Positions 24,447-32,465 are shown, counted from the stretch's first letter. The stretch: DNA of 64,000 nt from Saccharothrix obliqua (GCF_019375475.1 NZ_JAHXGQ010000016.1:61720-125719), one strand, 5' to 3'. A program made the numbers and translations. The notes: a model not told the origin generated them from the letters alone.

Positions 24447-25364
24447 TCACACCGGCAACGGCGCCGGATCCACCACACCCACCAGACCCCCGAACAAATC
24501 ACCCACCCGCGCCACCCGCGCCCGCACCTCATCCGCCGTGAACACCAACCCACCCGGCTCACGGCACCCCACCACCTCCTCCCACGACACCGGCGTCGAC
24601 ACCGACGGCACCTCCCGCGCCCGCAACGAATACGGCGCCACCGTCGTCTTCGCCGGGTTGTTCTGCGACCAGTCGATCAACACCCGACCCGACCGCACCG
24701 CCTTCGCCATCGACCACACCACGCGATCCGGCCACTCCCGCGCCAACCGCCGCGCCACCGCCTTCGCGTACACCGAAGGATCACCGGCAGAGGACACCCG
24801 CACCGCCGCGTACACCTGCAACCCCTTCGACCCCGACGTCTTCACCACCGGCGACAACCCGTCCGCCACCAACACCCCCCGCAACCGCTCCGCCACCCGA
24901 CAGCACTCCACCACCGTCGCCGGCGGACCCGGGTCCAGGTCGAACACCACCAGGTCCGGCAACCGCCGCACCCCGTCACCACCCACCACCCACTGCGGGA
25001 CGTGCAACTCCAACGCCGCCAGGTTCGCCAACCACACCAGCGTCGCCAACTCCTCCACCACCACGAACTCCGCGAACTCCGCACCCCGCGACGACCCCGG
25101 CGTCGCCACCCGCACCGTCCGCACCCACCCCGGCGCGTGCGACGGCACGTTCTTCTCGAAGAACGACGAACCCGACACCCCGTCCGGAAACCGCCGCACC
25201 GTCAACGGCCGACCCGCCACATGCGGCAACAACACCGGCGCGATCCGCGTGTAGTAATCGATCACCTCCGCCTTCGTGAACCCCACACCCGGGTACAACA
25301 CCTTCCCCAGGTTCGTCAGCCGCAACCGCCGCTCACCAACCCGCACCGCCAACCGCTCCACCAC
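24447..25364 (-). CDS. NHEJ polymerase/primase domain protein (LigD Pol)
   Basis: A 305-residue archaeo-eukaryotic-primase-type polymerase of the LigD family, which adds ribonucleotides at broken DNA ends during non-homologous end joining. It shows RLTNLGKVLYPGVGFTKAEV, the metal-binding VVFDLDPGPP, TSGSKGLQVYA and the late IDWSQNNPAKTTVAPYSLRA motif, so the active site looks intact. The start is GTG 25364 (or 25361) after GGAGGGGGTGG. It stands alone rather than fused to ligase; a decayed ligase relic lies directly upstream, then two ku genes on the same strand. Confidence 0.9.
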   Translation of the reverse strand: MVERLAVRVGERRLRLTNLGKVLYPGVGFTKAEVIDYYTRIAPVLLPHVAGRPLTVRRFPDGVSGSSFFEKNVPSHAPGWVRTVRVATPGSSRGAEFAEFVVVEELATLVWLANLAALELHVPQWVVGGDGVRRLPDLVVFDLDPGPPATVVECCRVAERLRGVLVADGLSPVVKTSGSKGLQVYAAVRVSSAGDPSVYAKAVARRLAREWPDRVVWSMAKAVRSGRVLIDWSQNNPAKTTVAPYSLRAREVPSVSTPVSWEEVVGCREPGGLVFTADEVRARVARVGDLFGGLVGVVDPAPLPV

Positions 25365-25849
25365 CCACCCCCTCCCGCGCCACCGCCAACCACGACGACG
25401 ACCGCACACCCGGCAGGTACGGCGAACCCAACCGCTTCGCCACCACACCCGCGAACCACCGCGGCACCACCCACCGCGGACCCCCCAACCCCAACCCCCG
25501 CAACTCCGGGAACAACGCCGTCACATCCCCACCCGACGACGACACCAACCGCACCCGGCCACCCTCCACCCGCACCCCGCCCCACCGGAACCCGAACTCC
25601 GCCACCCGCTCCGGCAACCCCGCCACCAGCACCGCCTCCATCGGCGCCACCCACCCCGGCAACGGCACCCGCCCCGGCCGCACCCCGCCGCCGCACCAAC
25701 CGCACATCCCAGTGCAACGCCGAAGCATGGTGCTCCTGCACCACGAACACGTCATCAGCACCACGGGGGAGCGGAGCACCCTCCTCCGGCACCGGCTCCG
25801 GAGTCCGCTCCGCCGACCGCTTCCGCCGGTACTCCGCCAAACCACCCAT
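25333..25849 (-). pseudogene. Relic of LigD phosphoesterase and ATP-ligase domains
   Basis: From ATG 25849 one frame encodes the start of a LigD 3'-phosphoesterase domain (MGGLAEYRRKRSAERTPEP ... FVVQEHHASALHWDVRLVRR). Near 25,680 homology shifts to another frame that gives pieces of an ATP-dependent ligase domain: VAPMEAVLVAGLPERVAEF, GGDVTALFPELRGLG and WFAGVVAKRLGSPYLPG. The ligase nucleophile region, normally KWDG, reads RWGG, and the section between the two ligase pieces is mostly missing. So at least one frameshift, a large internal deletion and loss of the catalytic lysine are visible. The last part overlaps the polymerase gene start. Confidence 0.75.
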
Positions 25850-25859
25850 CCCGCAACCC

Positions 25860-26735
25860 CTACGCGGGCTTCGCCTTCTTCTTCGGCGCCTTCCCGGCAG
25901 CCTTCCCCTTCTCCCCGGAAGCCGCCTTACCACCCGACTTCGCCTTCGCCGCCGACCCACCCCGCGCCGACCGCGCCTGCTCCACACTCCGCTCCAACGC
26001 CGTCATCAGGTCGATCACCTCACCCGGCTGCTCCGCCTCCGGCTGCTCCGGCAGCTCCGCACCCTCCGCCTTCGCCTCGATCAACCGCTGCAACGCCACC
26101 GTGTAGTCATCCGTGAACTCACCCGGGTCGAACGACCCAGCCATGCTCTCCACCAACGACGACGCCATCCGCAACTCCTGCGGACGCACCTCCACATCGG
26201 CGTCCAAGAACTCGAAATCCGGCTTCCGCACCTCGTCCGGCCACAACATCGTGTGCATCACCAACAGGTCCTCACGGGCCCGCAACATCGCCAACGTCTC
26301 CCGCTGCCGAACGGTGATCTTCACAACCGCCAACTGGCCCGACCGCTCCAACGCCGTCCGCAACAACACATACGGCCGCGTCGCCGCCTTGTCCGGCTCC
26401 AAGTAGTACGACTTCTGGAAGAAGATCGGATCGATCTCCTCCGCCGGCACGAACTCCAACACGTCGATCGCGTGATCGGTGTTGATCGGCAACTTCTCGA
26501 AGTCCTCCGCGTCCATCACCACCACCCGGCCATCGTCCAACTCATAGCCCTTGGCGATATCCGCGAACGCGACCTCCTCACCACACACCTGGCACACCCG
26601 CTTGTAGCGGATCCGCCCACCGTCCTCCCGGTGCACCTGGTGGAACCGGAAATCATGCTCCTCCGTGGCCGTGTACAACCGCACACCGATCGTCACCAAC
26701 CCGAAGGAGATCGCGCCGCGCCACACGGACCTCAT
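25860..26735 (-). CDS. ku: Ku protein (first copy)
   Basis: The bacterial Ku homodimer forms a ring on DNA ends and recruits LigD. The 291-residue protein opens with MRSVWRGAISFGLVTIGVRL and contains RVCQVCGEEVAFADIAKGYE. Its C-terminal tail is Lys/Ala-rich (KAKSGGKAASGEKGKAAGKA and onward), the extension that helps DNA binding and sliding. ATG 26735 is chosen as the family-typical start. It is 11 bp from the ligase relic and 65 bp downstream of the second ku gene. Confidence 0.95.
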   Translation of the reverse strand: MRSVWRGAISFGLVTIGVRLYTATEEHDFRFHQVHREDGGRIRYKRVCQVCGEEVAFADIAKGYELDDGRVVVMDAEDFEKLPINTDHAIDVLEFVPAEEIDPIFFQKSYYLEPDKAATRPYVLLRTALERSGQLAVVKITVRQRETLAMLRAREDLLVMHTMLWPDEVRKPDFEFLDADVEVRPQELRMASSLVESMAGSFDPGEFTDDYTVALQRLIEAKAEGAELPEQPEAEQPGEVIDLMTALERSVEQARSARGGSAAKAKSGGKAASGEKGKAAGKAPKKKAKPA

Positions 26736-26800
26736 TCCACGTGAGTACCCGCCCACCGCCCCCACCGCACCAGCACATCACCCGAACGGGCGAGCCTCCA

Positions 26801-27580
26801 CTACTCCTCCCGCCGCACCCGCTCCACACTCCGCCGCAACGCCGACAACAAATCCACCCCACCACCGGTCTCCTCCGGAGCCCGCGACACCGGCACACCC
26901 ACCCCACCACCCGCGCGCTCCGCCACCAACCCCTCCAACGCCACCGCGTACTCGTCCGAGAACCCCGACAAATCCCACTCCGCCGTCATCGAGTTCACCA
27001 ACGACACCGCCACCCGCAACTCCGCCGCCGGCGACTCCACCTCCCCGTCCAAGAACCCGAACTCCGGCTCCCGCACCTCCACCGGCCACAACAACGTCTG
27101 CAACACCAACAACCGACCCCGCGGCCGCACCACCGCCAACGACTCCCGCCGCCGGATCGCCACCTTCACCACCGCCACCCGGAACGACCGCTCCAACGCG
27201 TCCCGCAACAACCCGTACGACACCACCGCCGACCGATCCGGCTCCACGAAGAACGACCGGTCCAACAACAACGGATCCACCTGATCCGCCTGCACGAACC
27301 GCACCACCTCGATCACCCGACCCGCGGGCGACGGCAACCCCGCCAGGTCCTCCGCCTCCACCAGCACCAACCGACCGTCCGGCAGCTCGAACCCCCGCAC
27401 CACCTCGGCCAGCGGCAACTCCTCACCGCACACCGAACACACCCGCCGGTGCCGAACCCGACCACCATCCGCCCGGTGCACCTGGCGGAACCGCACCCCG
27501 TGCGGACGCGTCGCCGGGAACAACCGCACCGGGAACGTCACCAACCCGAACGACACCGAACCCCGCCACACCGCCCTCAT
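26801..27580 (-). CDS. ku: Ku protein (second copy)
   Basis: A second Ku of 259 residues, starting MRAVWRGSVSFGLVTFPVRL, with RVCSVCGEELPLAEVVRGFE and AVVKVAIRRRESLAVVRPRG. It lacks the lysine-rich tail of the downstream copy and is clearly divergent from it, so this is an old paralogue rather than a recent duplication. The two could form heterodimers or serve different growth phases. The start ATG gives the canonical N-terminus. Confidence 0.94.
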   Translation of the reverse strand: MRAVWRGSVSFGLVTFPVRLFPATRPHGVRFRQVHRADGGRVRHRRVCSVCGEELPLAEVVRGFELPDGRLVLVEAEDLAGLPSPAGRVIEVVRFVQADQVDPLLLDRSFFVEPDRSAVVSYGLLRDALERSFRVAVVKVAIRRRESLAVVRPRGRLLVLQTLLWPVEVREPEFGFLDGEVESPAAELRVAVSLVNSMTAEWDLSGFSDEYAVALEGLVAERAGGGVGVPVSRAPEETGGGVDLLSALRRSVERVRREE

Positions 27581-27660
27581 ACGACCTGCGTACACCCGTG
27601 CGAACACCAACACACCCAAGTCACCCGGACGCACCCCGCCATCCGGACAGGGCCGATCGC

Positions 27661-28632
27661 TCAATCGCCACCCGGCAACCGCGACAACGACACGTACGTC
27701 CGGTTACCCGCCACCGCCGCACGCCGCTCCCGCGCCGTCGCCTCGATGTAGTTCTGCGACGTCGCCAGCGACGCGTGCCCCAACAACGCCATGATCTCCG
27801 ACGCCGACGCACCGTCCTCCGCCAACCGCGTCGCGAACGTGTGCCGCAACGCGTGCAGATTCGCCCCCGACGGCACCCGGTCGTGCAACCCCGCCCACCG
27901 GAAGCACGACCGCACCAGGTACTCCAACCCACCCCGCCCGATCGGCTCACCGTGCCGGTCCCGCAACAACGCCGAACCCCGGTCGAACCGGCCCTGCGGG
28001 AACCGCGCGCGGCACGACTCCAGGTACTGCCCGATGATCCGGTCCATCGCCGGCTCGATCGGCACCGACCGGTCCCGGTTTCCCTTGCCCACCACGTGCA
28101 ACCGCCGCTCACCCGGCCGACCCACCACCGACGCCAACGTCAACGTCCGCATCTCCGCCGACCGCAACCCCGCCACCAGGCCCAGCGCCAGCACCAGCAC
28201 ATCCCGCTCCGGCCACGGGTCCCGACCCTTGCGGGCGCCCTCCGCGGCGGCCGCCAGCAGCCGTTCCGGCGTGTCCTCACCCCGCAGCGGCTTCGGCACC
28301 AGGGGAGGGGTCTTCGGCCGCGCCACCGCGCCCATCGGGTTGCCCGGCACCAGGTCGTCCGCCACGCAGAACGTCAGGAACTGGTTCCACGTCGACCAGG
28401 CGCGCAACACCGAACTCTTCGCGTGCGTGTCGGCGAACACCCCGAACGCGGCCCGCAGGTTGGCCGCCGTCAGGTGCCCGATCTCCAACGACTCCGGGGG
28501 AGTGGAGCACACCTCGGCCAGCAGTGCGGTCACACCCGCGAGGTCGCGCCGGTAGGCCGCCGTCGTGTGCGGGGAGTCCTTGCGGGGTCGGCGGGCGAGG
28601 AAGAACGAGGCCTGAGCGTCGAGAACACGCAT
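27661..28632 (-). CDS. Tyrosine site-specific recombinase/integrase
   Basis: A 323-residue tyrosine recombinase. The SAM-like core-binding domain (about 1-95) is followed by the catalytic domain with Arg157 (GLVAGLRSAEMRTL), Lys183 (VGKGNRDR), His260-x-x-Arg263 (LHALRHTFATRL), His286 (LLGHASLATS) and nucleophile Tyr295 (QNYIEA), all present. It resembles XerC/XerD in size. An in-frame ATG at 28707 would add 25 residues, and that start codon lies inside a perfect palindrome (28681-28712). The position near a dif-like sequence suggests a Xer-type or dif-exploiting recombinase rather than a phage integrase; no other mobile-element genes adjoin it. Confidence 0.9.
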   Translation of the reverse strand: MRVLDAQASFFLARRPRKDSPHTTAAYRRDLAGVTALLAEVCSTPPESLEIGHLTAANLRAAFGVFADTHAKSSVLRAWSTWNQFLTFCVADDLVPGNPMGAVARPKTPPLVPKPLRGEDTPERLLAAAAEGARKGRDPWPERDVLVLALGLVAGLRSAEMRTLTLASVVGRPGERRLHVVGKGNRDRSVPIEPAMDRIIGQYLESCRARFPQGRFDRGSALLRDRHGEPIGRGGLEYLVRSCFRWAGLHDRVPSGANLHALRHTFATRLAEDGASASEIMALLGHASLATSQNYIEATARERRAAVAGNRTYVSLSRLPGGD

Positions 28633-28680
28633 TGGATCTTCATACCGCACCCCACCGACAACACCCGGTCGACACCCGGT

Positions 28681-28712
28681 GTTTGATGGATAATCGCCAT
28701 TATCCATCAAAC
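28681..28712. repeat. lox-like perfect palindrome in the recombinase leader
   Basis: Arms GTTTGATGGATAAT (28681-28694) and ATTATCCATCAAAC (28699-28712) with CGCC between. Read as 13-bp arms with a 6-bp centre (TCGCCA), it has the architecture of a tyrosine-recombinase crossover site. The core GATAATCGCCATTAT matches the dif-like site at 29076-29103 in 14 of 15 positions. Confidence 0.75.
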
Positions 28713-29031
28713 GGCGGTCCGGGGGCAGCGCCTGGCGGGAGGGGCGTTCCGGCGTCCTGGGCGCACATCCGGGCCGTTCGTCCGTTCGGGGCATTCCGGT
28801 GACACGACCTGCCGGAGGCCGTCCGCCGGGGGATGCGGCCCCGTGCTGGCGCCCTCCAGCGCGCTTTGCCTGCCGGGTCGGGTCTGCGTGCGTGCTGCGC
28901 CGTGTCGCCGCGTGCCGAACGGCTCGGCCGGCGCGCCGGGTGAACAGCGCGTGTTGCGACGCGACGCGTGTCAGCGGCCGGCCGAGCCGCCGGACGGCGT
29001 GCGGTGATCGTCCCGCCACACCGCCCTAGAT

Positions 29032-29045
29032 ACGTCACGTGACGT
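29032..29045. promoter_or_regulatory. 14-bp perfect palindrome
   Basis: ACGTCACGTGACGT, about 30 bp left of the dif-like sequence and 400 bp upstream of the recombinase start. It looks like a binding site for a dimeric regulator; the protein and the target are unknown. Confidence 0.4.
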
Positions 29046-29075
29046 TTCTCTGCCCTGCTCGGCGGCTCGATCCGC

Positions 29076-29103
29076 AATGCCGATAATCGACATTATGTTA
29101 AGT
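29076..29103 (+). other. dif: Probable dif (XerC/XerD recombination) site
   Basis: The 28 bp divide into AATGCCGATAA, TCGACA and TTATGTTAAGT. The right arm matches the E. coli XerD arm TTATGTTAAAT in 10 of 11 positions, and the left arm keeps the inner ATAA and outer TGC. Layout (11-6-11) and AT content in a GC-rich setting fit a chromosome-dimer resolution site. Proximity to a Xer-like recombinase gene and a change of strand composition agree with this. Confidence 0.62.
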
Positions 29104-29219
29104 AGAACGTTCGGAGGTCGGCGGACCAGTCTCGAACCACTGCCCCGCGCCGCACTCACCCGAACCGCGTCACTGCGGGCAACCCGAGCTTCACCACCGG
29201 CCGGACACGACCGTGCCGA

Positions 29220-29762
29220 TCACCGCTCGGTGCGCTCAAGCCCGTCCCGCGGCTCGGGTGAGTGCGGGCGGCGGGCCGGGTGTGGCGGCTCCGGTTCGAG
29301 GTGTTCGCGCACGCGTTGGTGCATCGACTTCTCCCCCACGGCTCTCAGTGCGAGTTCGACGAGTGTGCTGAGGGGGTACGGGAGTTCGGCGTCGAGTTGG
29401 CGGGCGGCGGCGGTGGTGGCGTTCCACTCGGCGTGGATGGTGGGCAGGAGCGCCCGGGTGCGGTCGGTGAGGTGGACGATGCGTTGGCGGGCGTCATCCC
29501 CCGGTCGGAGGTCGACCAGGCCGTCCCGCTTCATCTGGTTGACGGTCTGGCTGACGGCGGAGTGGGTGATGCCGATGGTGGTGGCCAGGTCGCGGATGGA
29601 CTGGGGTCCGCGGGCGTCGACGATGCGGACGACGGGCGCGTAGCGGGGTCGGAATTCGGGGAGTCCGAGGTCGGCGTAGACGCGGGTGATGTCGGCGTCG
29701 AGCTGGTCGTGCAGGTGTCGCAGGCGGGTGCCGAGGTAGTCGCTGGTGGGGTGGTCGGCCAC
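29220..29762 (-). CDS. MarR family transcriptional regulator
   Basis: A 180-residue MarR-type winged-helix protein: IVDARGPQSIRDLATTIGIT, HSAVSQTVNQMKRDGLVDLR, GDDARQRIVHLTDRT. The C-terminal 40 residues are Pro/Arg/Glu-rich and unstructured. It starts at GTG 29762 and diverges from an iminopeptidase gene; the palindrome AACAGCGCTGTT lies between the starts, so autoregulation and control of the neighbour are likely. Confidence 0.87.
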   Translation of the reverse strand: MADHPTSDYLGTRLRHLHDQLDADITRVYADLGLPEFRPRYAPVVRIVDARGPQSIRDLATTIGITHSAVSQTVNQMKRDGLVDLRPGDDARQRIVHLTDRTRALLPTIHAEWNATTAAARQLDAELPYPLSTLVELALRAVGEKSMHQRVREHLEPEPPHPARRPHSPEPRDGLERTER

Positions 29763-29773
29763 TCCCCTAATCT

Positions 29774-29785
29774 AACAGCGCTGTT
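29774..29785. promoter_or_regulatory. Operator in the marR/iminopeptidase intergenic region
   Basis: AACAGCGCTGTT is a perfect 12-bp palindrome, extendable to 16 bp with one mismatched pair (CTAACAGCGCTGTTGG). It sits 12 bp from the marR start and 20 bp from the other start, so a bound dimer would cover both promoters. Confidence 0.55.
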
Positions 29786-29805
29786 GGGGTTGGGAGGGGG
29801 CTGGG

Positions 29806-30753
29806 GTGTACCCGGAGATCGAGCCGTACGAGCAGGGTGAGTTGGACGTCGGTGACGGCAACCTCGTGCACTGGGAGGTGTGCGGCAACCCGGACGGGAA
29901 GCCGGTGGTGTGCCTGCACGGTGGTCCGGGCACGGGCCTGTCCCCCGGCACCCGGCGGTTGTTCGACCCGGAGGCGTACCGGGTGGTGTCGTTCGACCAG
30001 CGCGGGACGGGGCGCAGCACACCGCACGCGGCGGATCACGGCACGGACCTGTCGGTGAACACGACGGCGCACCTGGTGCGTGACATCGAGGCGTTGCGGG
30101 AGCACCTGGGTGTCGAGCGGTGGATGGTGTTGGGCGGGTCGTGGGGTTGCACGTTGGGTTTGCACTACGCGCAGTTGTTCCCGGAGCGGGTGACGGAGTT
30201 CGTGGCGGTGGCGGTGACGTCGAGCCGGCACGAGGAGATCGAGTGGCTGTACCACGGGTTGGGCCGGTTCTTCCCGGAGCAGTGGAACCGGTTCCGGGAG
30301 GGTGCGCCGGCGGGGTCGTCGGATCTGGTGGCGGCGTACGACGTGTTGTTGAACGACCCGGATCCGGCGGTGCGGGCGAGGGCGGCGGACGACTGGTGCG
30401 CGTGGGAGGCGTCGATCCTGTCGTTGGACCCGGATTTCGACCCGGGGCCGCGGTGGGCCGATCCGCGGTGGCGGTTGGGGTTCGCGCGGGTGGCGGCGCA
30501 TTACTTCGCGCATCGGGCGTGGTTGGCCGATGGGCGGATTGTGGCGGACATGCACCGGGTGCGCGGTATTCCGGCGGTGTTGGTGCACGGCCGGTTGGAC
30601 ATGCAGGGTCCGTTGTGGACGGCGTGGGAGATCGACCGGGCGTGGCCGGACGCGGAGCTGGTGGTGGTGGAGGTCGCGTCGCACGCGGTGCAGGACGCGG
30701 GGATGGCGGAGGCGGTGGTGGCGGCGACGCGGCGGTTCGCGCGTCGGCGGTGA
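29806..30753 (+). CDS. pip: Proline iminopeptidase-like alpha/beta hydrolase
   Basis: An S33-family peptidase of 315 residues that removes N-terminal proline from peptides. It has the oxyanion segment LHGGPGTGLSPGTRRLFDP, RVVSFDQRGTGRSTPH, the nucleophile elbow GGSWGCTLGLHYAQ, the Asp in VHGRLDMQGP and the His in VASHAVQDAG. The usual residue after the elbow is Ser (GGSWGS); here it is Cys, probably harmless. The start is GTG 29806. Divergent from marR with a shared operator. Confidence 0.88.
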   Translation: MYPEIEPYEQGELDVGDGNLVHWEVCGNPDGKPVVCLHGGPGTGLSPGTRRLFDPEAYRVVSFDQRGTGRSTPHAADHGTDLSVNTTAHLVRDIEALREHLGVERWMVLGGSWGCTLGLHYAQLFPERVTEFVAVAVTSSRHEEIEWLYHGLGRFFPEQWNRFREGAPAGSSDLVAAYDVLLNDPDPAVRARAADDWCAWEASILSLDPDFDPGPRWADPRWRLGFARVAAHYFAHRAWLADGRIVADMHRVRGIPAVLVHGRLDMQGPLWTAWEIDRAWPDAELVVVEVASHAVQDAGMAEAVVAATRRFARRR

Positions 30754-30757
30754 GCGG

Positions 30758-31363
30758 TCAGGCGGGTCGCCAGATGTGGGTGGTGCGCAGGTCGGTGCCT
30801 TCGAGGTGGTGGGGCACGGGTACCTGGTAGGTGGCGATGCGGGTGAGGCCGGTGCGGGGTCGGTGCGCGCGTTGGGGGTCGCCGACGAGGACGAGTGCGC
30901 CGCGGTCGTGCGCGCGGCGGAGGAAGGGCAGGACGCGGGCGGCCATGTCGCGGTCGTAGAAGACGTCTCCGGCGAGGACGACGTCGGTGTCGGGGGTGGT
31001 GTCGAGCAGGTCGCCGAGGTGGGTGTGGACGGTGACGTGGTTGGTCTCGGCGTTGCGCGCGGCGGCGGTGGTGGCGTGGGGGTCGATGTCGTTGGCGGTG
31101 ACGGTGCGGGCTCCGGTGCGTGCGGCGGCGATGGCGACGAGGCCGGAGCCGGTGGCGAGGTCGAGGACGGTGCGGCCGGCGGTGAGGTGGGGGTGGTCGA
31201 GGAGGTGGCGGGCGAGGGCTTGGCCGCCTGCCCAGGGGAAGGCCCAGAAGGGTGGTTCGGGGCTGCCGGTGGTTTCCCAGAGGGCGGTGATGTCGGTGGC
31301 GGTGTGCAGCCGGATCTCGGGTGCGAGCGGGACGGGTTCGGGTGTGGTGTGGCGGTCGGGCAC
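30758..31363 (-). CDS. Class I SAM-dependent methyltransferase (lysine/nicotinamide methyltransferase-like)
   Basis: A 201-residue methyltransferase with the SAM motif VLDLATGSGLVAIAA, the acidic ribose-binding TANDIDPHA and the post-motif DVVLAGDVFYDRD. The segment PPFWAFPWAGGQALARHLLD is characteristic of the METTL20/Nnt1-like group that methylates protein lysines (ETF-beta type) or small nitrogen compounds. It begins at GTG 4 bp after the upstream xre gene and is probably co-transcribed with it. The substrate is unknown. Confidence 0.8.
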   Translation of the reverse strand: MPDRHTTPEPVPLAPEIRLHTATDITALWETTGSPEPPFWAFPWAGGQALARHLLDHPHLTAGRTVLDLATGSGLVAIAAARTGARTVTANDIDPHATTAAARNAETNHVTVHTHLGDLLDTTPDTDVVLAGDVFYDRDMAARVLPFLRRAHDRGALVLVGDPQRAHRPRTGLTRIATYQVPVPHHLEGTDLRTTHIWRPA

Positions 31364-31366
31364 GGG

Positions 31367-31633
31367 TCAGGCGGCGCCGGGTCGGCTGAGGTCGTCGTCG
31401 AGGTGGCGGCAGAGGGTGTCGAGGCTGAGGCCGACGGCGGTGGCGAGGGCGGCGACGGTGAAGAAGGCGGGTGTGGGCACGCGGCCGCGTTCGATCTTGC
31501 GGAGGGTTTCGACGGAGATGCCGGCGGCGGTGGCGATCTGGACCATGCTGCGGTCGCCGCGGGCGTGGCGGAGGGCTTCGCCGAGGCGTTCGCCGCGGGC
31601 GCGGTCGGACTGGGTGAGGGGTGGGCGCACCAT
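31367..31633 (-). CDS. XRE family helix-turn-helix regulator
   Basis: An 88-residue Cro/C1-type DNA-binding protein: LGEALRHARGDRSMVQIATA, GISVETLRKIERGRVPTP and AALATAVGLSLDTLCRHL. It lies upstream of the methyltransferase gene in the same operon. A 28-bp near-perfect palindrome begins 4 bp before its start codon, so the protein very likely represses its own promoter and also affects the divergent map gene. Confidence 0.87.
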   Translation of the reverse strand: MVRPPLTQSDRARGERLGEALRHARGDRSMVQIATAAGISVETLRKIERGRVPTPAFFTVAALATAVGLSLDTLCRHLDDDLSRPGAA

Positions 31634-31636
31634 GGT

Positions 31637-31664
31637 GTGATAGTAATACCGGTATAACTATCAC
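31637..31664. promoter_or_regulatory. 28-bp palindromic operator between xre and map
   Basis: GTGATAGTAATACC / GGTATAACTATCAC: 26 of 28 positions are symmetric. It covers TATAAC-like -10 sequences for both directions, 3 bp from the xre start and 13 bp from the map start. Confidence 0.75.
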
Positions 31665-31676
31665 GGTTGGGAGTAT

Positions 31677-32465
31677 GTGGTGATCGAGCTGAAATCGCCC
31701 GGCGAGCTGGACGCGATGCGCGCGGCCGGTCTGGTCGTGGCCGACGCGTTGGCGGCGGTCCGGGCGCACGCCCGGGTCGGGGTGTCGCTGCTGGAGCTGG
31801 ACGAGGTGGCGGCGGAGGTGATCCGCGGCGCGGGCGCGGGCTCGTCGTTCCTGGGGTACCGCCCGTCGTTCGCGCCGACGCCGTTCCCGGGGTACATCTG
31901 CGCGTCGGTGAACGACGCGATCGTGCACGGCATCCCGACGGGTTACCGGTTGCGCGACGGCGACCTGGTGAGCATCGACTGCGGCGCGCACCTCGACGGG
32001 TGGCACGGCGATTCGGCGATCAGCTTCGTCGTGGGTGTGGCGCGGCCGGCGGACCTGGCGCTGGTCGAGACGACCGAGCGGGCGTTGGCGGCGGGGATCG
32101 CGGCGGCCGTGCCGGGCGCGCGGATGGGCGACGTGTCGGCGGCGATCGGGCGGATCGGGCGTGCGGCGGGGTACGGGATGCCGGAGGACTTCGGGGGTCA
32201 CGGGATCGGGCGGGCGATGCACGAGTCCCCCGGTGTGCCCAACGACGGCCGGCCGGGTCGGGGTCTGCGGTTGCGGGCGGGGATGGCGCTGGCGATCGAG
32301 CCGATGTTCCACGCGGGCGGGCGCGACGCCTACCGGGTGGCCGAGGACGGGTGGACGCTGGTCACCGTCGACGGCGGTCGCGCCGCGCACGCGGAGCACT
32401 CCGTGGCGGTCACCGACGACGGTCCGCGCGTGCTGACCGCGCCCCGGGTGCCCGCCGGGGTGTGA
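31677..32465 (+). CDS. map: Methionine aminopeptidase, type I
   Basis: A 262-residue metallopeptidase removing initiator methionine. All five metal ligands are visible: Asp in SIDCGAHLDGWHGD (two), His in GGHGIGRAMHE, Glu in AIEPMFHAGG and Glu in AEHSVAV. No N-terminal SH3 or zinc extension is present. It opens with two GTG codons (31677, 31680) after GGTTGGGAG; either may be used. An actinomycete normally has another map next to the ribosomal genes, so this is probably a paralogue under control of the adjoining XRE regulator. Confidence 0.9.
   Translation: MVIELKSPGELDAMRAAGLVVADALAAVRAHARVGVSLLELDEVAAEVIRGAGAGSSFLGYRPSFAPTPFPGYICASVNDAIVHGIPTGYRLRDGDLVSIDCGAHLDGWHGDSAISFVVGVARPADLALVETTERALAAGIAAAVPGARMGDVSAAIGRIGRAAGYGMPEDFGGHGIGRAMHESPGVPNDGRPGRGLRLRAGMALAIEPMFHAGGRDAYRVAEDGWTLVTVDGGRAAHAEHSVAVTDDGPRVLTAPRVPAGV

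Larger units (their letters stand above)
28633..29219. other. Gene-free region upstream of the recombinase
   Basis: This 587-bp region lies between the recombinase start and the marR stop. It holds a lox-like palindrome (28681-28712), a 14-bp palindrome (29032-29045) and a dif-like sequence (29076-29103). Frames within it are low-complexity and lack start signals, so no gene is called. Confidence 0.7.

Noticed and set aside
28633..29219. Possible integrated element bounded by the two dif-like sequences
   Set aside because: Only about 0.4 kb lies between them and it holds no gene; the sites share a core but their outer arms differ, so no att-flanked element can be defined.
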